Program-made: the position numbers and the translations under genes | The notes under the pieces: generated by a model | Told to the model about the DNA's origin: nothing | Databases searched by the model: none | What the model saw: only the letters and a program-made list of their open reading frames with translations | In this document: in pieces, positions 8,663 to 16,999 of the stretch | Layout of the letters: every line of letters starts with the position of its first letter | Numbering within the stretch: the stretch's first letter is position 1 | Assembly: GCF_014903745.1 (NCBI RefSeq) | Contig: NZ_JACVXA010000040.1 | Location: 1 to 45,584 of the forward strand | DNA from: Mangrovicoccus algicola | Lineage (GTDB): Bacteria > Pseudomonadota > Alphaproteobacteria > Rhodobacterales > Rhodobacteraceae | Length of the DNA stretch: 45,584 bases | Direction: 5' to 3'

Positions 8663-10591
8663 TCACTCCGCGACGAGCTGCGCGACCCCCAGATTGCCCT
8701 TGCCGACGGGACGGACCATGCCGATTCCGTTGCGAATGCCAAGCACCGCGTTGTAGAAGGGCAGCCCGTCCGGATCGTGCGGCACTTCCTTGCCATGTAG
8801 GACCGCCAGCACCGAAGTCCCGGGCAGCTCCTCGCGGATGGTCATGTGGAACTCGGCCGTCGCCACCATGTCCATGGCCGAGGTGGCCTCGTCCAGCAGC
8901 AGCACCTCGGGGCGGTGCAGAAGGATCCGCGCCAGCACGAGGCGCTGTTTCTGCCCGCCCGAGAAGACGTTGCGCCATTGCTGCCCGTCGTGAAGCTCCT
9001 CTTTCAGCGCGCCGATGAACTGCCCCAGCCCGACCCGGTTCAGCACATGGGCGACGCGGATGTCGTCGAATGCGGTCTCGCGGGCAGGATAGCAGGCCAG
9101 CGCCTTCAGCGTCAGCCGGTCGGGCAGGTCGGGTTCCTGCCCGGCAAAGAACAGCCGGCTGTCGTCGCGGCGGCTGACCGTGCCGGTGCCATAGGGCCAC
9201 AGCCCCGCGACCGCCTTGAGCAGCGAGCTTTTCCCGCAGCCGTTGCGGCCGTGGAAATAGACCCAGTCGCCCTTCCACAGCTCCAGCCGCGGGACGGCGA
9301 CGAAGGGCTCCGTGTCATGGCCGCGGTGATGCAGCGCCAGCTGGTCCAGCTTCAGCACGGGACCGGTGTCATGCTTGGACTGGCGGAAGGTGTTGACGCC
9401 GGTCTCGCGATAGAAGCTCTCGCGGTCCTGCACGCGTTCCACCGCGGCGGCCAGTTCGGTCAGCCGGTCGGCATTGGCGCGCAGATTGGCGATGGCGGGC
9501 ATCACGTTGATGAACCAGGACGTGTCGGCGATCAGCGCGGCGGTCAGTTCGGAACTGGCCGCGAAAGTGCGGAAACTCATCTGCCCGGACATGTAGGCGG
9601 GCAGGGCCGGCAGATAGGCGAAGAGCCGCGAGGACAGGAAATTGTAGCTGTCGGTGAACAGCAGCATCCCCGCATCCCAGCGGTTCTGGCGGCCCCATGT
9701 GCGGTCGACATCCTGGTAGAGACGGGCATTCACATCGCGCTGCACGCCCTGCCCGCGCGAGGCGGCCAGGCGGGTGACACGGCCCAGCATGGAATTCCAT
9801 TCGCCCCGCCAGGCGCCGTTGAACCGCTGCCGCGCGACGGTCAGCCGTTCGATCACCTTGCCGATCCCCCAGGCGATGGCGGTGATGGTGGGCACATAGG
9901 TGATGACCAGCAGCCCCGACAGGATCGCCGTGCCGTGGATGCCGGGCTCGATCACCACGGCCTGCGCCAGGCCGGGCAGGCCCATCGCGCTCAGACCCTC
10001 GCGTGCCCAGGCGGCCCAGCCATCGAGGAAGGCGACGGCCTGGCTGCGCTCAAGGAGCGCCTGCGAGACGAACCAGATCGAGGCGATCGCTCCCCAGAGC
10101 CCCATGGCCAGGCCGATCACCCCGCCATAGAGCCCGATGGAGCATTCGTCGATGCGCTGGTCGATCGCGTCGGGCAGGCGCGCGCCATTGCCCTCGCCGC
10201 CCTTGTCGCTGCTGAGATCCAGCGCGATGCGCTGATCGGCCAGGACGGCGGCGTCGAACCGGCCGACCAGCCAGGACCGGGCCCGGCGGTGCAGGTGGCT
10301 GGACAGCAGGTGCCGCGTCGCCACGCCCGCGGATTTGCCGAGGAAGATCGCCACGAAGACCACGGCCGCGGTGAACAGGATGCCGACCGCGTCCTCGCCG
10401 GTATTCAGGCTGCGATGGAACCCCGCCAGGGAGGCGATGAAATCGGCGCTGGCCGTCGCCGTCCAGACGCTTGCCTTGCTCAGCAGCGTCGTCAGGGCGA
10501 AAATCGCCGCGGTCAGCAGCCAGGCTTCGCGCCATCGCTCCGACACCCAATAGGCCGTGATCAGGCCCCAGAATCCAGTCAGCTTCTTCAT
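8663..10591 (-). CDS. YddA/ABCD-type ABC transporter, fused permease and ATPase
   Basis: A 642-residue half-transporter. The N-terminal two-thirds is a six-helix membrane domain of the YddA/SbmA-BacA/ABCD type, recognisable from AYWVSERWREAW near the start and DAIDQRIDEC in the cytoplasmic loop. The ATPase domain follows, with Walker A GRNGCGKSS, signature SGGQKQRLVLAR and Walker B VLLLDEATSAMD. It would act as a homodimer in the inner membrane. I chose the ATG at 10591 because GGGGA lies upstream; a GTG sixteen codons earlier has no ribosome site. It is the first gene of an operon with GH3 and GH144. The substrate is unknown. SbmA/BacA relatives move peptides inward, so import of glucan fragments is possible but unproven; NdvA/ChvA-type glucan exporters belong to another subfamily. 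Confidence 0.87.
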   Translation of the reverse strand: MKKLTGFWGLITAYWVSERWREAWLLTAAIFALTTLLSKASVWTATASADFIASLAGFHRSLNTGEDAVGILFTAAVVFVAIFLGKSAGVATRHLLSSHLHRRARSWLVGRFDAAVLADQRIALDLSSDKGGEGNGARLPDAIDQRIDECSIGLYGGVIGLAMGLWGAIASIWFVSQALLERSQAVAFLDGWAAWAREGLSAMGLPGLAQAVVIEPGIHGTAILSGLLVITYVPTITAIAWGIGKVIERLTVARQRFNGAWRGEWNSMLGRVTRLAASRGQGVQRDVNARLYQDVDRTWGRQNRWDAGMLLFTDSYNFLSSRLFAYLPALPAYMSGQMSFRTFAASSELTAALIADTSWFINVMPAIANLRANADRLTELAAAVERVQDRESFYRETGVNTFRQSKHDTGPVLKLDQLALHHRGHDTEPFVAVPRLELWKGDWVYFHGRNGCGKSSLLKAVAGLWPYGTGTVSRRDDSRLFFAGQEPDLPDRLTLKALACYPARETAFDDIRVAHVLNRVGLGQFIGALKEELHDGQQWRNVFSGGQKQRLVLARILLHRPEVLLLDEATSAMDMVATAEFHMTIREELPGTSVLAVLHGKEVPHDPDGLPFYNAVLGIRNGIGMVRPVGKGNLGVAQLVAE

Positions 10592-11045
10592 GCCCGTTCC
10601 CCAATTGCGGAACTCAGGGAAGAGCATGCTGATTGACACAGGTTAACAATCCGCCTCCCGGCGGGTCCTGGCTGTCTGTGACGTTACGTGCAACTCGCCT
10701 GAATTCCCGGTTTCGCCCGCGCCTCGATCTTTGGTGAGGTCTTCATGAGCCCGTCCTTTTTAGGCGGATTTTCGCCAATTGTCCAATTCTTGCTGGTTTC
10801 CTAACGGCAGGATTCGCGCATTTGCCGATCACGTTTTCGCCCGGGGTCGGGAAAACCGGAAAATTTTCGCAGATCTCGCGGGAACCTCGGGGGATCGATG
10901 CGCGTTATGCACGAATCCGGCCAAATCTCGGGCTCCAGGGTGATTCGCTGTGATATTCGCCCGGCCCCTTGCCAGGGTTGACCATCGCGGCCGCGCCCGC
11001 CAGCCTGCGTTCGGAACATCCCTTCCCCATCCGGAGCCCTGCAAG
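10592..11045. other. 454-base intergenic region between divergent genes
   Basis: This spacer separates the ABC-GH3-GH144 operon (leftward) from the exported nucleosidase (rightward). It contains AT-richer stretches around 10755-10800 and 10845-10870 that could hold promoters for both, but I find no convincing -35/-10 pair. The short frames present have no protein-like character. No tRNA, repeat or strong terminator is visible. Confidence 0.4.
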
Positions 11046-11942
11046 ATGCCCATCCGCGCCGCTGCCCTTTGTATGGGGTCCCTTTTGCTGACCGGCACCG
11101 CCTCCGCCGCCGAGGAGCAGGGCCGCGTGGCCGTCATCTCGGCCTTCGCCCCGGAATGGAGCATGCTGGTCGAGGCGCTGGAGGATTCCCGCGACGACAC
11201 CCTCAACGGCGTCACCTTCGTCACCGGGCGGCTGGCGGGGCAAGAGGTCGTGCTGTTCCTGTCGGGGATCTCGATGGTCAATGCCGCGATGACCACCCAG
11301 CTGGCGCTGGACCACTATGATATAGACGCGATCGTCTTTTCCGGCATCGCGGGCGGGGTCGATCCGGCGCTGGATATCGGCGATGTCGTGGTCCCCGCGC
11401 AATGGGGGTCGTATCTGGAGGCGCTGCTGGCGCGCGAGACGCCCGAGGGCTGGATGCCGCTGCCCTTCGTGCCGACCGATTTCGACAATTACGGCATGAT
11501 CTTCCCCCGCGCGGTGGAGGTGATGCGCGATGGGCTGGACGCGCCCGAGCGCAAATTCTGGTTTCCCGCCGATCCCGGCCTGCTGGACACGGCGCGGGCC
11601 GTCGCGGCGGAAATGGACTTCGAGACCTGCATCGAAGGTGCCTGCCTGGGCGCGCCGCCCGAGGTGGTGATGGGCGGCAACGGGGTGTCGGGCATGGCCT
11701 TTCTCGACAACGCCGATTTCCGCGACTACGTGGCCCGGACCTTCGAGGCGCAGGTGGTCGACATGGAAAGCGCGGCGGTGGCGCAGGTCGCCTGGGCCAA
11801 CCAGGTGCCATTCATCGCCTTCCGCTCGCTCTCGGACCTTGCCGGGGGCGGCGCGGGCCAGAACGAGATGGGCACGTTCTTCGCCCTGGCGGCGGGGAAT
11901 TCCGCCACGCTGGTCACCGCCTTCCTGGCCGCGATGGACTGA
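11046..11942 (+). CDS. Exported nucleoside phosphorylase/MTA-SAH nucleosidase-like protein
   Basis: The 298-residue protein belongs to the PNP/UDP phosphorylase superfamily, closest in pattern to 5'-methylthioadenosine/S-adenosylhomocysteine nucleosidases. After the signal peptide (MPIRAAALCMGSLLLTGTAS, then AAEEQ) come the family strands RVAVISAFAPEW and IVFSGIAGGVDP, the ribose-binding MES (Glu241 in VVDMESAA) and the catalytic Asp264 in RSLSD. The signal peptide is unusual, since the standard enzyme is cytosolic; a sub-group of exported forms exists. An insert of about 50 residues in the middle lengthens it beyond the usual 230-240. The start at 11046 begins a clean signal peptide. It is followed by the DEAD-box gene 87 bases downstream. 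Salvage of nucleosides in the periplasm is the likely role; the exact substrate is unclear. Confidence 0.83.
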   Translation: MPIRAAALCMGSLLLTGTASAAEEQGRVAVISAFAPEWSMLVEALEDSRDDTLNGVTFVTGRLAGQEVVLFLSGISMVNAAMTTQLALDHYDIDAIVFSGIAGGVDPALDIGDVVVPAQWGSYLEALLARETPEGWMPLPFVPTDFDNYGMIFPRAVEVMRDGLDAPERKFWFPADPGLLDTARAVAAEMDFETCIEGACLGAPPEVVMGGNGVSGMAFLDNADFRDYVARTFEAQVVDMESAAVAQVAWANQVPFIAFRSLSDLAGGGAGQNEMGTFFALAAGNSATLVTAFLAAMD

Positions 11943-12029
11943 GCGCCGGGGCAATGCCTGTGGACAAAGCGCCGCGGCTCCTGTAGGGGGTCGTATTTCT
12001 TGCGCCGGGACGGACCCCGCGCCGACCCG

Positions 12030-14171
12030 ATGGACACGCCCCCGATGATACCGACTCTTCAAGATGCCCTCGCCGAGCGCGGGTATGACAGCCTGACTTC
12101 CGTGCAGGAGGCCGTCACCGATCCCGAACTCGCCGATGCCGACCTTCTGGTTTCCGCGCAGACCGGTTCCGGCAAGACCGTGGGCTTCGGCCTGGCGATC
12201 GCGCCCACGCTGATGGGCGAGGCGGGCACGCTGGGTCCGGCGGCGGCGCCGCTGGCGCTGGTCGTGGCGCCGACGCGGGAACTGGCGCTGCAGGTGGCGC
12301 GCGAACTTGGCTGGCTCTATGCCAAGGCGGGGGCCCGCATCGCGACCTGCATCGGCGGCATGGATGCCCGCGACGAACGCCGCGCGCTGGAACGCGGGGC
12401 GCATATCGTCGTCGGAACGCCGGGGCGTCTGCGCGACCATATCGCCCGCGGTGCGCTGGAACTTGACGCGATCCGCGCCGTCGTGCTCGACGAAGCGGAC
12501 GAGATGCTGGATCTGGGCTTCCGCGAGGACCTGGAATACATGCTGGGCGAGGCCCCCGAGGAACGCCGCACGCTGCTGTTCTCGGCAACCGTGCCGCGCA
12601 GCATCGAGGAGATGGCGCGCACCTATCAGCGCGATGCCGTGCGCGTGACCACGCTCGACAAGGGGTCGCAGCATTCGGACATCTCCTACCAGGCGGTGCA
12701 GGTCGCCCAGGGCGACGAGGAAAACGCGATCATCAACCTGCTGCGGTTCCACGACGCGCCGACCGCGATCGTCTTCGCCAATACCCGCGCCGCCGTCACC
12801 CGGCTGTCGGCACGGCTGGCCAATCGCGGGTTTCTCGTGGCCAGCCTTTCGGGCGAGCTCAGCCAGGATGAACGCAGCCATGCGCTGCAATCCATGCGCG
12901 ACGGCCGGGCGCGCGTCTGCGTGGCCACCGACGTGGCGGCACGCGGCATCGACCTGCCGAATCTCGACCTGGTGATCCATGCCGACCTGCCGCAGAGCAC
13001 CGAGGCGCTGCTGCACCGGTCGGGCCGCACCGGCCGCGCGGGCCGCAAGGGCATCTCGGCGCTGATCGCCAATGACCGTGCCGTCAACAAGGCCAACCGC
13101 ATCCTGAAATGGGCGAAGGTCCAGGCCGAATGGGTCGCCGCCCCGTCCGCCGACGAGATCCTCGACAAGGACGAGGCGCGCCTGCTGGAGGACGAGGCCT
13201 GGACGCAGGAGCCCAGCGAGCGCGAGGCCGCCTTTGCCGCCAAGCTGATCGAGGCCTTCACCCCCGAGCAGATCGCCGCCGCCTGTTTCCGGCTGTACCA
13301 GAACAAGCTCTCCGCGCCGGAGGAGCTGAACGTGGCGCCGGTCCGTGCCCCGCGCGAGGAGCGCGAGCGCCGCGAATTCGGGCCGTCCATCTGGGCCAAG
13401 CTGTCCATCGGCCGCGACCAGAATGCCGAACCGCGCTGGATCCTGCCGCTGCTGTGCCGCGCGGGCGGCCTGGACAAGACCCAGATCGGCAAGATCCGCG
13501 TCCTGGACACCGCGACCTATGTGGAACTGGCCGAGGCGGTGGGGCCCGATCTGGGCGCGCGCCTGGGCGATGGCGGCGTGCTGGAAGAGGATGTCCGGCT
13601 GGAGCTGGTCGACAGCGTTCCCGAGGAAGTGACCCGTGCCCGTCCGCCGCGCCGCGATGACGGCCCGCGCCCCCTGCGGGCGCCGCGCCGCGATGATGGC
13701 CCGCGTCCGCCGCGCCCGGCCCGCCGCGAGGAGGGCGAGTTCCGTCCGAAGAAGCGCGATTTCGCGAAGGATGGCGAGCGCGGCGACTTCCGCCCGAAGA
13801 AGCGGGACTTCTCCCGCGACGGCGACCGGGACGACCGCCCGAAGAAGCGCGAGTATCCGCGCGAGGGGGGCGGTGAATACCGCTCGAAGCCGCGAGATTT
13901 CGACCGCAAGGAGGGCGAGTCCCGTCCCCGCCCCGCGGCCTCGGCGAAGCCGAAGGAGACGCGGTTCGGCGACACGTCCAAGAGCTTCCGCCGTCCCGAT
14001 GCGGGCGAGCACAGCAAGACCCGCCGCGTGCCGGGCGACAAGCCCCGCACGAAACGGGATGCCGAGGGCGGCAAGCCGCCGTTCCGGGCGAAATCCGAGG
14101 GCTTCCGGCCGAAATCCGCGCCGGGCAAGCCGCGCCCGGGCGGTCCGGGCAAGCCCGGCAAGAAATACTGA
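12030..14171 (+). CDS. DEAD-box RNA helicase with DbpA-type RNA-binding domain and long basic tail
   Basis: ATP-dependent RNA helicase, probably in ribosome assembly or cold-shock RNA remodelling like CsdA/DeaD. The 713 residues show motif I AQTGSGKT, Ia APTRELALQ, GTPGRLRDH, the DEAD box in VLDEADEML, SAT in the third motif, and motif VI HRSGRTGRAGRKG. A linker and a DbpA-like RNA-binding fold follow. The last 160 residues or so are a disordered, Arg/Lys/Asp-rich tail with repeats such as RPKKRDF. The start is uncertain: ATG at 12030 or 12045, neither with a clear ribosome site, and a TTG at 12000 is also in frame. It is convergent with dnaN, with terminators for both genes between them. Confidence 0.93.
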   Translation: MDTPPMIPTLQDALAERGYDSLTSVQEAVTDPELADADLLVSAQTGSGKTVGFGLAIAPTLMGEAGTLGPAAAPLALVVAPTRELALQVARELGWLYAKAGARIATCIGGMDARDERRALERGAHIVVGTPGRLRDHIARGALELDAIRAVVLDEADEMLDLGFREDLEYMLGEAPEERRTLLFSATVPRSIEEMARTYQRDAVRVTTLDKGSQHSDISYQAVQVAQGDEENAIINLLRFHDAPTAIVFANTRAAVTRLSARLANRGFLVASLSGELSQDERSHALQSMRDGRARVCVATDVAARGIDLPNLDLVIHADLPQSTEALLHRSGRTGRAGRKGISALIANDRAVNKANRILKWAKVQAEWVAAPSADEILDKDEARLLEDEAWTQEPSEREAAFAAKLIEAFTPEQIAAACFRLYQNKLSAPEELNVAPVRAPREERERREFGPSIWAKLSIGRDQNAEPRWILPLLCRAGGLDKTQIGKIRVLDTATYVELAEAVGPDLGARLGDGGVLEEDVRLELVDSVPEEVTRARPPRRDDGPRPLRAPRRDDGPRPPRPARREEGEFRPKKRDFAKDGERGDFRPKKRDFSRDGDRDDRPKKREYPREGGGEYRSKPRDFDRKEGESRPRPAASAKPKETRFGDTSKSFRRPDAGEHSKTRRVPGDKPRTKRDAEGGKPPFRAKSEGFRPKSAPGKPRPGGPGKPGKKY
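13690..13965 (+). repeat. Degenerate coding repeats in the helicase tail
   Basis: Imperfect repeats encode RPKKRDF-type units (cores near 13744, 13792 and 13837), preceded by two near-identical copies of a segment encoding RRDDGPRP (about 13650-13715). They encode a disordered basic region typical of RNA-binding tails and are not CRISPR: the spacing is irregular and the frame stays open. Confidence 0.7.
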
Positions 14172-14180
14172 ATGACCAGA

Positions 14181-14206
14181 AGGGGGCCCGCGCGGCCCCC
14201 TTTTTC
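14181..14206 (+). terminator. Rho-independent terminator of the DEAD-box gene
   Basis: An eight-base-pair stem, AGGGGGCC/GGCCCCCT, with a five-base loop is followed by a run of T. It begins ten bases after the helicase stop. Confidence 0.88.
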
Positions 14207-14244
14207 ATTCCCCGCTGCGGCGGCTCTGGCGCGGCGAGGGCAGC

Positions 14245-14273
14245 AAAAAACCGCGCCTTTGGGGGCGCGGTTT
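14245..14273 (-). terminator. Rho-independent terminator of dnaN
   Basis: On the minus strand a ten-base-pair stem, AAACCGCGCC/GGCGCGGTTT, with a six-base loop is followed by a run of T (AAAAAA on the plus strand at 14245-14250). It lies 28 bases after the dnaN stop and ends the dnaA-dnaN unit, which shows that recF does not follow in the same transcript. Confidence 0.88.
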
Positions 14274-14300
14274 GCAAGGGTCGGGAAAAGGCGGTGGATG

Positions 14301-15419
14301 TCAGACGCGCATCGGCATCACGACATAGACGGCGGAAGTGTCGGAGCCCTCGCGCATCAGCGTCGGGTCGCCCGAGCTGTTGAACATGAAGACGGCATTC
14401 TCGCGGTCGACCTGGGAGGCGATCTCCAGCAGGTACTTGGCGTTGAACCCGATCTCCAGCTTCTCGTCGCCATAGGCCACGGCCAGCTCCTCCTCGGCGG
14501 CGCCGCTGTCGGGGGCGTTGACCGACAGGATCAGGCGGTCCTCGTCCATCGACAGTTTCACCGCGCGCGAGCGTTCGGAGGAGACGGTGGCCACGCGGTC
14601 GACGGCGCGGGCGAAATCCTTGGCATCGACTTCCAGCCGCTTGGGGTTGTTGGCCGGAATGACGCGCGTGTAATCGGGGAAGGTGCCGTCGATCACCTTG
14701 GAGGTCAGCGTCACGTCCGGCGTGGCAAAGCGCACCTTGGTCTCGGAGACGGAGACGGCGATATCGGCCTCGTCATCATCCAGGAGCTTGCGCAGCTCAC
14801 CCACGGTCTTGCGCGGCACGATCACCCCCGGCATCTCCTCGGCGCCCGCGGGCAGTTCGGCATCGATGCGCGCCAGGCGGTGCCCGTCCGTGGCGACGCA
14901 GCGCAGCACGCGGCCTTCCTCGGACTCGGCGACATGCATGTAGACGCCGTTGAGGTAATAGCGGGTCTCCTCGGTGGAGATGGCGAATTTCGACTTGTCG
15001 AACAGGCGGCGCAGCACCTCGGCCTTCACGCTGAAGTTCGAGCTGTACTGGCTGGCCGGCATGACCGGAAAATCTTCCTTGGGCAGGGTCTTCAGCTGGA
15101 ACTGCGACCGCCCGGCCTCCACGGTGACGATATCGGTGGAGGGATCGGCATTGAGCGTCACCAGCGCGCCATCGGGCAGCTTGCGCACGATCTCGTGCAG
15201 CGTCACGGCCGAGACGGTGGTCGATCCGGCGCGGCCCACCTGGGCGGCGGCCTTGTCGATCACCTCGATGTCAAGGTCGGTGGCGCGGAAGGTCACGTCG
15301 GCTTCTTCCGCCTCGATCAGCACATTGCCCAGGATCGGGATCGTGTTGCGGCGTTCCACCACGGACTGCGCCTGCGAGACCGCACGAAGCAGTTGGGCAC
15401 GTTCGATGCTGATCCTCAT
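14301..15419 (-). CDS. dnaN: DNA polymerase III beta sliding clamp
   Basis: The clamp ring that tethers replicative polymerase to DNA. It has 372 residues, the usual length, beginning MRISIERAQLLRAVSQAQSV and continuing VERRNTIPILGNVLIEA. The three clamp domains can be followed, and the protein ends YVVMPMRV, the conserved end with the hydrophobic cleft that binds clamp-binding motifs. It lies 134 bases after dnaA on the same strand, the conserved bacterial order. The usual next gene, recF, is absent; a terminator and the convergent helicase take its place. Confidence 0.97.
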   Translation of the reverse strand: MRISIERAQLLRAVSQAQSVVERRNTIPILGNVLIEAEEADVTFRATDLDIEVIDKAAAQVGRAGSTTVSAVTLHEIVRKLPDGALVTLNADPSTDIVTVEAGRSQFQLKTLPKEDFPVMPASQYSSNFSVKAEVLRRLFDKSKFAISTEETRYYLNGVYMHVAESEEGRVLRCVATDGHRLARIDAELPAGAEEMPGVIVPRKTVGELRKLLDDDEADIAVSVSETKVRFATPDVTLTSKVIDGTFPDYTRVIPANNPKRLEVDAKDFARAVDRVATVSSERSRAVKLSMDEDRLILSVNAPDSGAAEEELAVAYGDEKLEIGFNAKYLLEIASQVDRENAVFMFNSSGDPTLMREGSDTSAVYVVMPMRV

Positions 15420-15553
15420 GGCGCGACCTTTCCAGTGGACGGGACTGCGACACTAGCCGAACGCGGCTGCGGCTCAAGCCCTTTTCTGCGGCTTTTCTAG
15501 GCGCTAGGGCGGAATGCCCGGCTTTGCGGCAGAATGACCACACCGCCGGGCGG

Positions 15554-16999
15554 TCAGGCCTCCAGCGACCGGCGCAGAAGCTCCAGATCGTCGGCGATCT
15601 GGGTGTCCTTTTCCTTCAGCTCCTCGATGCGCTTCACCCCGTGCATGATCGTGGTGTGGTCGCGCCCGCCGAAGCGGCGGCCGATCTCGGGCAGGCTGCG
15701 GGTGGTCATGTACTTGCACAGATACATGGCGATCTGGCGCGGGCGGGCGACGGTGCGCACGCGGGTCGGGCCGATCATCTCGGCCAGGCGGATGTTGTAA
15801 TGCTCGGCCACGCGGCGCTGGATCTCGTCGATCGACACCTTGCGCTCCGAGGCGCGCAGGATGTCGGCCAGGCAGTCCTGGGTCATCGCCATGTCGATCT
15901 TGCGGCCCACGAGGCTGGCCATCGCGAAGAGCCGCATCAGCGCGCCTTCCAGCACGCGAACATTGGTCGAGATGCGGTGCGACAGGAATTCCAGCACGCC
16001 GGGCTCGATCGAGAGCTGCGGATACTGTTCCGCATAGGCCTCGACTTTCTGCTGAAGGATGCCCAGGCGCAGCTCGTAATCCGTGGGGTGAAGATCGACC
16101 ACCAGCCCGGATTGCAGCCGCGAGACGATGCGGTTCTCCATGTCCGACATCTCGGTCGGCGTGCGGTCGCCCGAGATCACGATCTGCTTGTTCTGGTCCA
16201 CCAGCGCGTTGAACGTGTGGAAGAACTCTTCCTGGGTGGAATCCTTGCCGGCGATGAACTGCACGTCATCGACCATCAGCACGTCGACCGAGCGGAAGAG
16301 CTGCTTGAAATCCATCATCTGCTTTTCGCGCAGCGCCTGCACGAAGCGGTACATGAACTGTTCCGCGGAAAGGAACAGGATGTTCAGGTCGGGCTGCTGC
16401 TGGCGCATGTGCCAGGCGATGGCGTGCATCAGGTGGGTCTTGCCCAGCCCGACGCCGCCATAGAGGAACAGCGGGTTGAAGGTCACGGGCCCGCCTTCGG
16501 CGACGCGGCGCGCCGCGGCATGGGCCAGTTCGTTGGGCTTGCCGACGACGAACGTGTCGAAGGTATAGCGCGCATCCAGCGCGGCGCCGTGCACATCCGT
16601 GCCGCCGAGCGCGCCGCGCGGGCGGGCCGGGCTGGGATCCGAGGCGCGCGGTGCAGGGGCCGGGGCGGCCGCGGCAGGCGATGCGGCAGCGGGAGCGGCG
16701 CTGTCGGCATCGGCTGTTGCGGGCACCTGGTCGCGGGCACAGGGCGTGCGGGCGGCGGTATTGGCGACCTCGAAGACAAGGCGGCTTGCCTCCTCGCCGG
16801 CCTTGTGCAGGCCGATCAGGATCGCGTCCCCGAAATTGCGGTTCACCCAGGTGCCGAAGAAGCTGGTCGGAACCGAGAGCCGCACGACGCCATCTTCGCA
16901 GGAGCGGAACGAGATGGGCTGGATCCAGGTCTGGTAGTTGTTCTCTCCGACCTGCTGACGGAGTACGCCCTGAACCTTGCCCCAAGTCTCTTCGGTCAT
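15554..16999 (-). CDS. dnaA: Chromosomal replication initiator DnaA
   Basis: Binds DnaA boxes at oriC and melts the origin. The 481 residues show domain I (MTEETWGKVQGVLRQQVG, 1-18), an Ala/Pro-rich linker (about 90-130), the AAA+ domain with Walker A GGVGLGKTHL (181-190) and Walker B MVDDVQF, and domain IV with the helix-turn-helix signature DHTTIMHGVKRI near the C-terminus. The ATG at 16999 starts the conserved domain I; longer open frame upstream encodes low-complexity sequence with no homology I recognise. It is preceded by a long AT-richer leader and rpsT, and followed by dnaN. Confidence 0.97.
   Translation of the reverse strand: MTEETWGKVQGVLRQQVGENNYQTWIQPISFRSCEDGVVRLSVPTSFFGTWVNRNFGDAILIGLHKAGEEASRLVFEVANTAARTPCARDQVPATADADSAAPAAASPAAAAPAPAPRASDPSPARPRGALGGTDVHGAALDARYTFDTFVVGKPNELAHAAARRVAEGGPVTFNPLFLYGGVGLGKTHLMHAIAWHMRQQQPDLNILFLSAEQFMYRFVQALREKQMMDFKQLFRSVDVLMVDDVQFIAGKDSTQEEFFHTFNALVDQNKQIVISGDRTPTEMSDMENRIVSRLQSGLVVDLHPTDYELRLGILQQKVEAYAEQYPQLSIEPGVLEFLSHRISTNVRVLEGALMRLFAMASLVGRKIDMAMTQDCLADILRASERKVSIDEIQRRVAEHYNIRLAEMIGPTRVRTVARPRQIAMYLCKYMTTRSLPEIGRRFGGRDHTTIMHGVKRIEELKEKDTQIADDLELLRRSLEA

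Noticed and set aside
13620-13965. A CRISPR-like or tandem-repeat array
   Set aside because: The repeats are imperfect, irregularly spaced and inside an open helicase tail; they encode a basic disordered region.
10905-14012. A 1035-codon open frame on the minus strand
   Set aside because: It runs antisense through the nucleosidase and DEAD-box genes, is rich in Arg/Ala/Gly/His with no domain pattern, and follows from high GC at third positions of the real genes.
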